35,771 nt of DNA from assembly GCF_003436425.1 (NCBI RefSeq), contig NZ_QSPK01000020.1, forward strand, positions 1-35,771, read 5' to 3'. The notes under the pieces are model-generated. The model saw only the letters and a program-made list of their open reading frames with translations. It was not told where the DNA came from and did no database searches. How positions within the stretch are numbered: the first letter of the stretch is position 1; each line of letters opens with the position of its first letter. The DNA is from Eubacterium sp. TM05-53. Its GTDB lineage: Bacteria > Bacillota_I > Bacilli_A > Erysipelotrichales > Erysipelotrichaceae. This document shows positions 16,529 to 25,476 of the stretch, piece by piece. Position numbers and translations under genes: made by a program.

Positions 16529-17992
16529 TTACTCTTCTACGATTTCACTCAAACGATCAATACCCACTTGGATACGACGTAATGTTTCATCTTTTCCTAA
16601 GATAAACGCAATTTCAATTGCTCCACCTGGAGTGAATTGTTTACCAGAAACGGCTGTACGAATTGGCCATAATACCTGTCCATTCTTCATTTCTAACTCT
16701 TTAGGAAGAGCTAATAAACATTCGTGCAATGCATCCATGCTGTCCCATTGATTGAAGGCTTCTAAAGTTTGCTTGCTGGCTTTTAAAGCTTTTAATGCAA
16801 CTTCTGGAGTTGTCTTCATCTTCTTGTGACGATACATCTCTAAATCGTAATCTACTAATGTATCAAAGAAGTCAACACTTTCTTCGATTTGATTCAAGAT
16901 ATCAATACGAGGTTGAATGATTTTGGCAATCTCTTTTAAGTTGTATGGTCCATGAACCGCTTTTTCTAAGTATGGACGAACTGTTTCATAATATGTTTCT
17001 TCATCCATGTTTCTCAAATATACACCGTTCATCCAAGTCAATTTATCAATATCGAAAATGGCTGGTGATTTAGAAATACGGTGAATATTAAATACTTTGA
17101 TCAACTCATCCAAAGTATAGATTTCCTGTTCTGTTTCAGGAGCCCATCCAAGAAGTGCAATATAATTCATGATCGCATCCGGCAAATATCCCTTCGCAAC
17201 AAGATCTTGGAAAGAAGCATCTCCATTACGTTTTGATAATTTGTGGTGTTCATCCTTCATTACAGGCGGTACGTGTACATAGGTTGGTCTTTGCCATCCA
17301 TACGCATCATAAATCAAGTTGTACTTAGGTGTACTTGATAAATATTCATTTCCACGAACTACGTGAGAAATCTGCATCTGGTGATCGTCAATAATGTTCG
17401 CAAAGTTGTATGTTGGATATCCATCCGATTTAATCAAGATTTGTTCATCCAATACATCACCATCTACTTCAATACGACCATATACTTCATCATCAAAATA
17501 TGTTTCACCAACATCTTTGATTGTTTGACGAATAACATAAGGTTCACACGCATCCAATTTAGCCTGTACTTCTTCAGCACTCAAGTGCTTACAAGGATCA
17601 TTGAACTTAAAAGAAATACCTAAGCTTTCCGCTTCTTTTCTTTGAGCTTCAATCTCCTCTTCACTACAGAAACAATAGTGAGCTCCACCAAGTTTAATTA
17701 AATCTTCCGCATACCCTTTGTACATAGGTAAACGTTCACTTTGAACATATGGACCAAAGTCTCCACCAATATCTGGACCTTCATCCCAGTTCAAACCACA
17801 CTCTTTTAAAGTTTTATAAATAACATCTACAGCACCTTCTACCTTACGCTCTTGGTCAGTATCCTCAATACGTAATAAGAAGTCGCCACCTTCGTGTTTC
17901 GCAATTAAAAATTCAAATAAAGCTGTACGCAAATTTCCAATGTGCATATAGCCAGTTGGACTCGGCGCAAAACGAGTTCTAGTTTTATTCAT
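16529..17992 (-). CDS. gltX: Glutamate-tRNA ligase
   Basis: A 487-residue class I synthetase. The HIGH motif is seen in RFAPSPTGYMHIGNLRTALF (residues 6-25), the KMSKS motif as HKLSKRNGD near 255, and an all-alpha anticodon-binding C-terminus follows. In most Bacillota this enzyme charges both tRNA-Glu and tRNA-Gln, GatCAB then amidating the latter; which type this is cannot be told. ATG 17992 is preferred, with AAAGG 12-15 bases upstream; the ATG at 18004 is too close to it. It follows the GIY-YIG gene by 41 bp. Confidence 0.95.
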   Translation of the reverse strand: MNKTRTRFAPSPTGYMHIGNLRTALFEFLIAKHEGGDFLLRIEDTDQERKVEGAVDVIYKTLKECGLNWDEGPDIGGDFGPYVQSERLPMYKGYAEDLIKLGGAHYCFCSEEEIEAQRKEAESLGISFKFNDPCKHLSAEEVQAKLDACEPYVIRQTIKDVGETYFDDEVYGRIEVDGDVLDEQILIKSDGYPTYNFANIIDDHQMQISHVVRGNEYLSSTPKYNLIYDAYGWQRPTYVHVPPVMKDEHHKLSKRNGDASFQDLVAKGYLPDAIMNYIALLGWAPETEQEIYTLDELIKVFNIHRISKSPAIFDIDKLTWMNGVYLRNMDEETYYETVRPYLEKAVHGPYNLKEIAKIIQPRIDILNQIEESVDFFDTLVDYDLEMYRHKKMKTTPEVALKALKASKQTLEAFNQWDSMDALHECLLALPKELEMKNGQVLWPIRTAVSGKQFTPGGAIEIAFILGKDETLRRIQVGIDRLSEIVEE

Positions 17993-18033
17993 AGTTATAA
18001 TCATCCTTTCGCTCTCTATATAATAATACGAAA

Positions 18034-18297
18034 CTACATTTCTTTCAAGATTCCTTCAATCAACTCCGACTTTTCTTTTCGAGACATTTGTTTAATTTTA
18101 TATTCCAGCTTCAAAGCCTTGGACTTCGACTCACAAGCCCTTACATACACAACCTTACAAGGCCTTCTAGACCGCGTATATTTTGCCCCCTTACCCAAGT
18201 TGTGCGTTTCTAATCTTTTATCTACATCCGTTGTATATCCCGTATAATATGTAGAATCCTTACACTCTAAAATATATACATATTGACCTTTTTCCAT
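18034..18297 (-). CDS. GIY-YIG domain protein (YhbQ/UPF0213 type)
   Basis: An 87-residue single-domain protein with the GIY-YIG pair as YVYILECKDSTYYTGYTTD (residues 6-24), the conserved Arg in DKRLETHN, and Glu in KLEYKIKQ. Members are small nuclease-like proteins of uncertain role. ATG 18297 opens MEKGQYVYIL. No good ribosome site is seen, and an extended -10 (TGGTATGAT, minus) lies only about 10 bases before it, so its message may be almost leaderless. It probably shares a transcript with gltX. Confidence 0.75.
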   Translation of the reverse strand: MEKGQYVYILECKDSTYYTGYTTDVDKRLETHNLGKGAKYTRSRRPCKVVYVRACESKSKALKLEYKIKQMSRKEKSELIEGILKEM

Positions 18298-18301
18298 ATG
18301 C

Positions 18302-18310
18302 CCATCATAC
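18302..18310 (-). promoter_or_regulatory. Extended -10 before GIY-YIG/gltX
   Basis: TGGTATGAT on the minus strand lies immediately upstream of the ATG. Its -35 region would fall in the disrupted terminator and the target duplication, so the IS insertion may have altered it. Confidence 0.35.
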
Positions 18311-18327
18311 CACAAGAAAAGAAAGTA

Positions 18328-18337
18328 GGAAAACACC
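18328..18337. repeat. Left 10-bp target site duplication of the IS
   Basis: GGAAAACACC abuts the left inverted repeat and recurs exactly at 19945-19954. Bases 18320-18329 also form one arm of the terminator split by the insertion. Confidence 0.9.
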
Positions 18338-18368
18338 CAATGTCATTAAGTTAAGAAATGGCATCTTT

Positions 18369-18403
18369 GAGGGGAACACAAAAAATGTGCTCCTCTTTTT
18401 TTT
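18369..18403 (+). terminator. Inward terminator at the IS left end
   Basis: GAGGGG and CAC pair with GTG and CTCCTC (two bulged As), followed by eight Ts. It would stop outside transcripts from running into the transposase gene, as seen in other IS4-type elements. Confidence 0.7.
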
Positions 18404-18425
18404 GTAGAAAATTTGAATTTTTTTG

Positions 18426-18476
18426 TTGACATACAGATTGAAATGTGTGGCCTATTATCATTTCTGATAATAGGCC
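18426..18476 (+). promoter_or_regulatory. Transposase promoter region and leader hairpin
   Basis: TTGACA at 18426-18431 is a perfect -35; TATTAT at 18453-18458 is 21 bp away, too far for an ideal promoter. TATTAT lies in a perfect 12-bp hairpin (GGCCTATTATCA, loop TTTC, 18449-18476) ending 24 bases before GGAGG. The dyad could be an operator or limit translation. Confidence 0.45.
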
Positions 18477-18510
18477 AATTGTTTATAGGTATATGTTTTT
18501 GGAGGTACTT

Positions 18511-19818
18511 ATGAACAATTATAAATCGTTAAAAAAGCAATTAAAATTTTGCATCAAAACCATGAATGATTCTTCTTCTCTATTTGTTGTTGATTCAAAT
18601 AAGGATTTTACACGGAAAAGAAAACATCTTTTTGGAAGCACTCTTTTCAATGTGCTTTTATTAGAGTCCGGATCTTTAAAAGATGAAATGTTTAAATTGT
18701 TTGGATATAAACTTGATACACCTACAGCTTCTTCATTTGTACAAGCACGTAGTAAGATTCGCCCTGATGCATTCCATACATTATTCAATATGTTCAATGA
18801 ACGAACGCAGAAAATCAAGCTTCACAAAGGCTATCGCCTTCTCGCTGTTGATGGTTCTGTTCTGCCTATCAGCAGTGATATCAAAGATACTAAAACCACT
18901 TTTTATAAGGCTAATAATTCGAATAAGCCTTTCTCCGCCTATCACCTGAATACAAGCTACGATCTATTGGAATGTACTTATGATGATATTGTTCTTCAAG
19001 GAAATGCTGTGATGAATGAAAATGGTGCATTCAATGAAATAGTGGATAGATATGATGGTCCTAAAGCTATTTTCATCGCGGACAGAGGCTATGAATCTAT
19101 CAATTCTTTTGTGAAAGTAGGTATGAAGAACCATAAGTATTTGATCAGGGTAAAGGATATTCATTCTAGAACAAGCGTACTGCGTAGTTTTGGTCCTTTT
19201 CCAGATGCAGAATTTGATATGCATGTCCGTCGTACCTTGACCACAAAACAAACGAATGAAATAAAAGCTCATCCTGAAATATATAAGTTTGTCCCTAAGA
19301 ATCAGAGATTTGATTTTTTTGACGGAAGCCCATATTTTGATTTTGAATGTCGTGTTGTACGTTTTAAAATAAGTGATGATACCTACGAAAGTATTATTAC
19401 AAATTTAGATGAATCCGAATTCAATATACAAGATATCAAAGAACTGTACCACCTTCGTTGGGAGATTGAAACGAGTTATCGTGAATTGAAATATCACCTG
19501 GATTTAAATACGTTGCATTCAAAGAAAAGAATGTTTATAGAGCAGGAAATCTATGCAAAGCTGGTTCTATATAATTTCTGCAGCAGAGTAAGTAACAATA
19601 TAAAAATTAAAGAAAAAGACAGAAAATACGAGTATCAATTAAATTATGTACGTGCCTTTCATATAATACGTAACTATCTAAAAGAAAAAGGTGGAAAGAA
19701 TCCACCTGATATTGAATCACTGATAGCTAAAGAAATACTGCCAATCCGTCCTAATCGCCAGAATGAACGGAAAGTAAAAGCCAAATCACCGGTATCTTTT
19801 AACTATCGATATGATTAA
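18511..19818 (+). CDS. IS4-family transposase, 435 aa
   Basis: A DDE transposase that cuts and rejoins the ends of the element. The catalytic residues are visible as Asp114 in LLAVDGSVLP, Asp191 in IFIADRGYES and Glu321 in the YREK signature YHLRWEIETSYRELKYH (Y314, R317, E321, K328). ATG 18511 has GGAGG six bases upstream; the longer open frame starting at 18445 passes through the leader hairpin and is rejected. The gene is intact, with an all-alpha C-terminus ending FNYRYD. Its G-C use is a little higher than that of its neighbours, consistent with transfer. Confidence 0.93.
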   Translation: MNNYKSLKKQLKFCIKTMNDSSSLFVVDSNKDFTRKRKHLFGSTLFNVLLLESGSLKDEMFKLFGYKLDTPTASSFVQARSKIRPDAFHTLFNMFNERTQKIKLHKGYRLLAVDGSVLPISSDIKDTKTTFYKANNSNKPFSAYHLNTSYDLLECTYDDIVLQGNAVMNENGAFNEIVDRYDGPKAIFIADRGYESINSFVKVGMKNHKYLIRVKDIHSRTSVLRSFGPFPDAEFDMHVRRTLTTKQTNEIKAHPEIYKFVPKNQRFDFFDGSPYFDFECRVVRFKISDDTYESIITNLDESEFNIQDIKELYHLRWEIETSYRELKYHLDLNTLHSKKRMFIEQEIYAKLVLYNFCSRVSNNIKIKEKDRKYEYQLNYVRAFHIIRNYLKEKGGKNPPDIESLIAKEILPIRPNRQNERKVKAKSPVSFNYRYD

Positions 19819-19844
19819 CAACTAATATTATATATTTTTTAAAA

Positions 19845-19867
19845 TGTAGTAGCAATACTACAATTTT
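19845..19867 (+). terminator. Transposase terminator
   Basis: A perfect 7-bp stem TGTAGTA/TACTACA with a GCAA loop, followed by ATTTT. Confidence 0.6.
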
Positions 19868-19879
19868 CGTCGTGCCTTC

Positions 19880-19917
19880 AAATAAAAATACCATCCAGAC
19901 AATAGTATCCGGATGGT
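19880..19917 (-). terminator. Inward terminator at the IS right end
   Basis: On the minus strand ACCATCC pairs with GGATGGT around a 13-nt loop, then ATTTTTATTT. It would stop pilus-operon transcripts entering the IS and so may replace the terminator destroyed by the insertion. Confidence 0.6.
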
Positions 19918-19944
19918 TCGTCATCTCTTAACTTAATGACATTG

Positions 19945-19954
19945 GGAAAACACC
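19945..19954. repeat. Right 10-bp target site duplication of the IS
   Basis: GGAAAACACC, identical to 18328-18337. Its last base is the first base (plus) of the TAG stop codon of the basal pilin gene. Confidence 0.9.
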
Positions 19955-20811
19955 TACTTTCTCAACTTTTTGTTGATCAAATGTAAAATAATCACAAGCG
20001 CAATTAAACCTAAAGTCACATACATATTACCATGATATTCAATTCCTGTTGGAACATGAATCTTCTTATTCTCAAACAAGAATTCATTGTTCTCTACCTT
20101 TTTACCATCAATAAAGATTTCATCATCCTTGACTTCCACAAATAAGACTTGATCCGATTTTTCATATCCACTAGGAGCCTTTGTCTCCTTTAAATACATC
20201 GCATCTTCACGCATTAAAATCGATAGAGTACCATTCCCTTTAAATGTCTTTAAAGATTCTGTACAATCCTTATCCTTAAAACTTGTAAACTCGATAGAAT
20301 CCAAGATTTCATCCTTAGAATCCTTATCAATCTTTTTAATAATCAACTTCTCAAACGGACGATGCTTAGGATACATCAAAACATCATAATTTAATGTATC
20401 CCCATCCCACTCTGGAACACTCACTAACATCGGACTCATTCTTTCATACTCATGAATATTGACAGGATCAATAAAGTACAATCCTTCTTCTACATCTTCA
20501 AGAACAGCTTTACCTTTTTCATCCGTGACAAGAGTTTGTCCAACCATGGAATACCCACTTAATTTTGTACAAATTGCTTCCACTTCTTCAGCCAATAACT
20601 CCGTATTGAAGTCTACATCTAAATCCTGAAATTCTTCATTCAATACATAAAAGCCATCCACAAGCTTTGCGACTTGCACAACATTAAACTCAACATTCTC
20701 CTTTGAGAGTTCATCTACCGAATCCTGCAACTCCACACTAATCGAGTTTGCGTTTATCGGCATAATACATGCCATCATCATTAAAATGATCAAACCAATT
20801 TTTTTCACCAT
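19954..20811 (-). CDS. Basal/minor pilin with VPTG-type sorting signal
   Basis: A 285-residue secreted, wall-anchored protein. A signal peptide (MVKKIGLIILMMMACIMPINA, cut near 21-23) is followed by two Cna-B-like domains, the second with the E-box-like LKETKAPSGYE. The sorting signal is IHVPTGIEYHG, then a membrane segment and LINKKLRK. HVPTG lacks the residue between Pro and Thr of LPXTG and resembles the QVPTG used in streptococcal T3 pilin. It is last in the pilus operon and overlaps the sortase stop by 7 bases. It would link the pilus to the wall (inference). Confidence 0.75.
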   Translation of the reverse strand: MVKKIGLIILMMMACIMPINANSISVELQDSVDELSKENVEFNVVQVAKLVDGFYVLNEEFQDLDVDFNTELLAEEVEAICTKLSGYSMVGQTLVTDEKGKAVLEDVEEGLYFIDPVNIHEYERMSPMLVSVPEWDGDTLNYDVLMYPKHRPFEKLIIKKIDKDSKDEILDSIEFTSFKDKDCTESLKTFKGNGTLSILMREDAMYLKETKAPSGYEKSDQVLFVEVKDDEIFIDGKKVENNEFLFENKKIHVPTGIEYHGNMYVTLGLIALVIILHLINKKLRK

Positions 20812-21554
20812 TTCACCACCATTACACAAATTATTGGAATTAAAATAAAACACAATTCCATAAAAGAATACGATTTACGCACTTCTTTCTCTTTCTTTTT
20901 AGGAAACACTCTTTTGGCCCTTACAACCAACCTTTTCGTATTGATCCCATACGGCGTACAAGTCACTAGACTCAACAAATCCCTATTCTTTTCAATACCC
21001 ATATCCAAGATAGCTTCCGGTTCTACCACAATAGAATCCACCACCTCATAGACCAATTCTTTTTTACACACATGAATATAGATCAAATCCTTCTTCTTTA
21101 ACTCATCCAAACGCGTAAAAAGCTTGGCACTAGGAAGGCCTCTATGACCAGTTAATATACAATGCGAATTCTTTCCGCCAACAGGAAGACTTGTAAAGTC
21201 AAAATGACCAATCCCACGATTTAATACTTCATCACTCGTTCCACGATAAATTGGTAAGTCTACATCGATCACTGGAATCTGGATGGTTGCGATTACGCTT
21301 GATGATAAAGTATTCAACATCGTTTCATACTCTTCTTTTTCTTTACCCAAATACAAATTTTGATTGTAGTTCAACCCAGCATTAAAACTCGACTCTAATA
21401 TGCCCTCATCCATTTTTTCTTCTTCTAAATAAAAACTTGAAATGACATTCTCTACACTTTGATGAAAGAAGAAATTTAAGATGAGTGGCAACACACAAAT
21501 CAAGAAACCCAGAAAGAATAGAATCCTATTCTTCCCTTTTCTTCTTACATACAT
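20805..21554 (-). CDS. Class C (pilus) sortase
   Basis: A 249-residue membrane transpeptidase that would link pilins through their LPXTG-type signals. It has an N-terminal anchor (11-30), a C-terminal membrane segment (about 229-248) typical of class C, and the catalytic triad His137 (LTGHRGLP), Cys199 (LVTCTPYG) and Arg208 (NTKRLVV). The DPW/DPF lid motif of many class C sortases is not visible. ATG 21554 is chosen; the frame also allows GTG 21572. It overlaps the backbone pilin stop by 29 bases, so translation is coupled. Confidence 0.88.
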   Translation of the reverse strand: MYVRRKGKNRILFFLGFLICVLPLILNFFFHQSVENVISSFYLEEEKMDEGILESSFNAGLNYNQNLYLGKEKEEYETMLNTLSSSVIATIQIPVIDVDLPIYRGTSDEVLNRGIGHFDFTSLPVGGKNSHCILTGHRGLPSAKLFTRLDELKKKDLIYIHVCKKELVYEVVDSIVVEPEAILDMGIEKNRDLLSLVTCTPYGINTKRLVVRAKRVFPKKKEKEVRKSYSFMELCFILIPIICVMVVKW

Positions 21555-23091
21555 ACACCATAATACCAGCACCCGTTAGTACACAGACAATCGTTCCCAT
21601 AGATCCAGTGACTGGTAATTTAGAACCCGTTTGATTCACTACTTTTAAAGCTACACTTAAATCATTCGTACTCGCATTTAAATGCGTATTAAAACTTGTT
21701 GCCGATAGAGAAACCAATCCCTCTCCATTCGAAGTATAGTTATTTCGATCCGCTACAAATGTAGGCGTAATTTGAATCTCAATAGCTTCCTTTAATAAAG
21801 TATAGCCATCCGGTGCCTTGATTTCCTTTAAATAATACGTTCCCTGATCCAAACCTTGAATAACAAATTCGCCCTTTGCGTTGGATACAATCTCTTCATC
21901 TACACTATTTGAAACTACATATCCATTTGTGCTTTTCTTTACCTTTACTAAATCACTCAAATTCGAATCACGATACAACTTAAATGTAGCCCCCTCAAGT
22001 TTGACATCCTTCTCATTTGTCTTTAAACCCCTCACCTGATATGTATAGCACACAACACTATCCCAAGGCGTTTGTCCTTTAGACTCAGATTGCGGATCAT
22101 TTGAGAAATTTAATCGCACCTTATTTTCAAAACCCTTTTTTGAAATCTTTGTGGCTGCCAAATCATTTAAATACGCATCATACGTAAACAAGATTGGATC
22201 TCCTTGACTACCAAGTCCTTTAAAGTCATGGAATGTAACTTTAAATCCAGTTGAAGTCTTAGTAACACTATATTTATCAGCAGAAATAAGAGTATCCTTG
22301 ATCTTTACTTGTATACTATCTTCTTTTAAAGATAAACTAGGATCCATTTCATCCTCAAACTCTAAAAAATAAGAAGCATATCCACTCATATCCGGCACTT
22401 TCGATTCATACTTATATGAAATGTCTTGCATAATCTCAAAATCACCCACATCATTCCAACCTATATTGTTGTCATCTTCATAAATCTTCTTTACAATACT
22501 TGGATAATCCGACTTAATTTGAATCGTCGCTGTAGGATTTGCCGTATTGACCATCGTCATAGAACTTGCCGCATGAGTATTGGATACATTGGTAATTTCA
22601 TCAATCAAATAAAAACCATATCCCAACTTATCCAACGTAATATTTCCATTCACATCACAACTCTCTACATTCACAATACGAGCTTCCATAGAAGATATCG
22701 CATTTTGAATCGATTCAATAAACGTACGATATTCACTTTGACTTCCTTCGTTATCTAAAGACATCATATATTCCACTACATCTTGATCCGATACCGTTTT
22801 AGATAACTTACTTGATACAAGCTCCTTGATTTTAGATGCATATACACTATTTAAAGTATAGTGAATCGAAGTATTATCCTTTGAATTTGTCGCATCAAAT
22901 AATTTATATACTTTAAACGACTTACCTTGCATGGATTGATTTTGATTTGCCTGAATCACAATACTCGCATCCCCCTCATTAAAATTTGCCGTCCCATGTA
23001 CAACGGAAACACTTGTTTCTTGTGCGCTCACTGGACTTGTGACCATTGCCAACATCAATAGTCCTGTATAAATTAAATTTCTTTTATTCAT
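21526..23091 (-). CDS. Major (backbone) pilin, isopeptide-forming
   Basis: A 521-residue secreted protein with a signal peptide (1-23, SPVSA/QE), a pilin-motif-like region IQIKSDYPSIVKKI (191-204), a Cna-B domain (about 365-460) with E-box LKEIKAPDGYTLL, and sorting signal LPVTG (about 491), a membrane segment and CKKKREE. It matches the SpaA/FimA-type fimbrial backbone with internal isopeptide bonds; the exact linking lysine is uncertain (Lys201 or Lys202). Its ATG overlaps the adhesin stop by 8 bases. Confidence 0.85.
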   Translation of the reverse strand: MNKRNLIYTGLLMLAMVTSPVSAQETSVSVVHGTANFNEGDASIVIQANQNQSMQGKSFKVYKLFDATNSKDNTSIHYTLNSVYASKIKELVSSKLSKTVSDQDVVEYMMSLDNEGSQSEYRTFIESIQNAISSMEARIVNVESCDVNGNITLDKLGYGFYLIDEITNVSNTHAASSMTMVNTANPTATIQIKSDYPSIVKKIYEDDNNIGWNDVGDFEIMQDISYKYESKVPDMSGYASYFLEFEDEMDPSLSLKEDSIQVKIKDTLISADKYSVTKTSTGFKVTFHDFKGLGSQGDPILFTYDAYLNDLAATKISKKGFENKVRLNFSNDPQSESKGQTPWDSVVCYTYQVRGLKTNEKDVKLEGATFKLYRDSNLSDLVKVKKSTNGYVVSNSVDEEIVSNAKGEFVIQGLDQGTYYLKEIKAPDGYTLLKEAIEIQITPTFVADRNNYTSNGEGLVSLSATSFNTHLNASTNDLSVALKVVNQTGSKLPVTGSMGTIVCVLTGAGIMVYVCKKKREE

Positions 23092-25324
23092 GATTTCTCC
23101 TCAACATTAAATAAGCACCTACAACCACACACACCAAACTCATGCTAGAACCTGTGTGTGGAAGCTTTGTCATTCTTTCATTCACAAACTCCAAGTTCAC
23201 ACTTCCATCTGCATATAAGCCATCTACTTTTTCTTGATCCATATACACATCATATTGTCCTTTAACCGGTATAAAATCCGTTTTTATACAATACACACGA
23301 TCTATCTTTTGATAGCCACTTGGCGCCTTGATTTCCTTTAAATAATACGTTTCACCATTCTTTAAATCCGCAAAAGATACAACACCATCAACCGTAGTCT
23401 TCTCATCAATCTTTTCTTTACACTCACTGTCTTTAAATAATCCAAATACAGCACCATCCAGTAATTGATGCATATTGTTTTTCTTTACGATCTTCAATTC
23501 AAAAGGATTTACCTTATTTGAAAAAGTGATGACAGGATCCACTCCAGAAATACTTCCATCACGCAAAACTTCAAATTCAATAGGATGCATATCCAGGGCA
23601 TACCCATCTAGTGTCTTAAACTCGGTTAATGTATGTTTTCCTTTTGTCAGACCCATCCATTCAATTTCACCCTTATCATTCGTCTTTTCTTGTAAAGGAA
23701 ATGGCAAATTTGGCATTGTATGCTTAAACAGGACATTTGGCAATGGAATTTGCGTACCCTCCTGTACTTTGACTAGCTTTAAACGGTTCACTGTATCTTT
23801 CACACTGAATGTCTTAAATGCACTAATATGTTCCGATGTACTACTTGTACGATCTAACTTTTGTACATATACTGTGCTATCCAATAAATATCCCTGTGGA
23901 GGATCGATTTCCTGAACCGTAATCGTACCTAATGGTAAACATATCTTTCCATTCAGATCCGTATAGAAGGCATCCCCACTTACTTTATACGAATCTTCCA
24001 TCAGAATCTTGCCTGTCTTATCTGTCTTTAATATCCAGCTACGTATTGGTAAAACACCTAAACTTGCTGGATCCTTATCATAAAGACCTCCATAAAACTT
24101 AAATTCATACTTCGCATCTTTTAAACTGGCCATACCCTGCGCTTTATTACCTGTTTGGGCATCTTGTTTCACCAAAACTAAATCCACAAGATTGGTTTGT
24201 GGAACATCACGCACTTCGATTTCTTGAACCGCTTGATCTTCAACCTTAACCGTATAGATTGTTGTATCTTTTTGATAGCCATGCGGCGCTAGTATTTCAT
24301 TAATGTAGTAAGTACCAATATCTAAATCTTCAATCACATTGGACTTACCATTTTCATCAATTTTAAATTCACCAATCTTTTCTTTACACCCAGAATCTTT
24401 ATACAATCCATAAAGAGCCCCAGAAAATGTATAGGATACATTCGATTGATTGATCTCATTCTTTGAGCTTACCTTTAAAAGCTTTACTGAACCTGTAGGC
24501 ACATATACACCATATGCCAACTTTTGAAGCGGCGTTAACACTCCTTGCCAGTTATAGGCAGACCCAGCTACATCTACTAAATAGGTTGAATAATTTTTAA
24601 CACTTGGCTTTGCGGTGATTTCATTCCATAAACCACCCACTACTTTATTCCAGTGATACCCATCATTACTTGCCTTACTAATACAATTTGAACTATACGC
24701 ATTCGATACAAGTTCACTTGTGAGTACAATTGCTCCACTGACGCCATAACGAGAAGTTAATATATCTCCAGGACCGTTATAGCCATAGTACAAACATTTC
24801 TTTAAGTTCTCATTTTCAACTAAATATGGATCGGAAGTCACATCTCCTGCTGCAGGAGATGCATTCAATCCTTGCGCACAAAATGCTTCATGCGAATTCG
24901 ACAATTTCCATATTCCATTCGCAATATAGTAGCCAGGCTTTTCTTCATACCGATGGTGACTCATACTTACTACACTACTCGTTCTAGATTCCATCACATT
25001 TACAGTCGTTTCAAATCCTGCACTATAGCGATCTAAAATCATCAAGCCATTCTTGATCAAATACGCATCCGAATAGTTATCATAAAAGTCTTCACTTAAA
25101 AAATAAGTTGAATCACAATAATCTAATAAGCCATACTCATCCGCCTTACCTTTTCGCAATTCAATAAATTCATCCGTATTGATATTTCCCTTTTTATACT
25201 CCTCCATCATCTCCATTTCTTTTGAACTCATTCCATACGTATCCATCGTATTGGCACGAACAATACTTAAAGAAAGAATAAATACTATAAGAATACTCAT
25301 ACATATATAAATCTTCTTTTTCAT
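23084..25324 (-). CDS. Pilus tip adhesin with thioester and Cna-B domains
   Basis: A 746-residue secreted surface protein: signal peptide (1-24), an N-terminal extension, a thioester-like domain with Cys149 in NSHEAFCAQGLN (about 120-275), four Cna-B domains beginning near 280, 385, 520 and 615 (E-boxes INEILAPHGY and LKEIKAPSGY), and the sorting signal LPHTG near 718. Thioester domains bind host proteins covalently; the usual TQXA glutamine is not evident, so the bond is unproven. ATG 25324 has GGGAGGTGA upstream. It is first in the operon, which places it at the tip by analogy. Confidence 0.85.
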   Translation of the reverse strand: MKKKIYICMSILIVFILSLSIVRANTMDTYGMSSKEMEMMEEYKKGNINTDEFIELRKGKADEYGLLDYCDSTYFLSEDFYDNYSDAYLIKNGLMILDRYSAGFETTVNVMESRTSSVVSMSHHRYEEKPGYYIANGIWKLSNSHEAFCAQGLNASPAAGDVTSDPYLVENENLKKCLYYGYNGPGDILTSRYGVSGAIVLTSELVSNAYSSNCISKASNDGYHWNKVVGGLWNEITAKPSVKNYSTYLVDVAGSAYNWQGVLTPLQKLAYGVYVPTGSVKLLKVSSKNEINQSNVSYTFSGALYGLYKDSGCKEKIGEFKIDENGKSNVIEDLDIGTYYINEILAPHGYQKDTTIYTVKVEDQAVQEIEVRDVPQTNLVDLVLVKQDAQTGNKAQGMASLKDAKYEFKFYGGLYDKDPASLGVLPIRSWILKTDKTGKILMEDSYKVSGDAFYTDLNGKICLPLGTITVQEIDPPQGYLLDSTVYVQKLDRTSSTSEHISAFKTFSVKDTVNRLKLVKVQEGTQIPLPNVLFKHTMPNLPFPLQEKTNDKGEIEWMGLTKGKHTLTEFKTLDGYALDMHPIEFEVLRDGSISGVDPVITFSNKVNPFELKIVKKNNMHQLLDGAVFGLFKDSECKEKIDEKTTVDGVVSFADLKNGETYYLKEIKAPSGYQKIDRVYCIKTDFIPVKGQYDVYMDQEKVDGLYADGSVNLEFVNERMTKLPHTGSSMSLVCVVVGAYLMLRRNHE

Positions 25325-25442
25325 TACTTCACCTCCCATTTATATATTCTTTTCTTCTCACCTATTATTTTGACAACCCAATGTGAAAAAGACATTAATT
25401 CCAAGCATTTCCTTACGATACTTCCTATCTTGTCTAAAACGC

Positions 25443-25476
25443 AAAAAAACAAGCGTTTTACATAAAAAACACTTGT
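25443..25476 (-). terminator. Terminator or attenuator upstream of the pilus operon
   Basis: On the minus strand an 11-bp stem ACAAGTGTTTT/AAAACGCTTGT (one G-U) with a 6-nt loop is followed by seven Ts. No minus-strand gene ends here, since ftsZ has its own terminator 330 bp upstream. It may be a leader attenuator for the pilus genes. It also overlaps the -35 of the tRNA promoter. Confidence 0.6.

Larger units (their letters stand above)
18338..19944 (+). mobile_element. IS4-family insertion sequence, complete, 1607 bp
   Basis: The ends begin CAATGTCATTAAGTTAAGA and match over 25 bp with two mismatches (18338-18362 and 19920-19944, inverted). A 10-bp duplication GGAAAACACC flanks it. One intact transposase gene of the YREK (IS4) type occupies the centre. 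Inward-facing terminators guard both ends. Everything needed for activity is intact, and the perfect duplication suggests recent insertion. Confidence 0.93.

Noticed and set aside
23475..23915. 146-codon plus frame inside the adhesin gene
   Set aside because: It is opposite a clear Cna-B adhesin and has no ribosome site.
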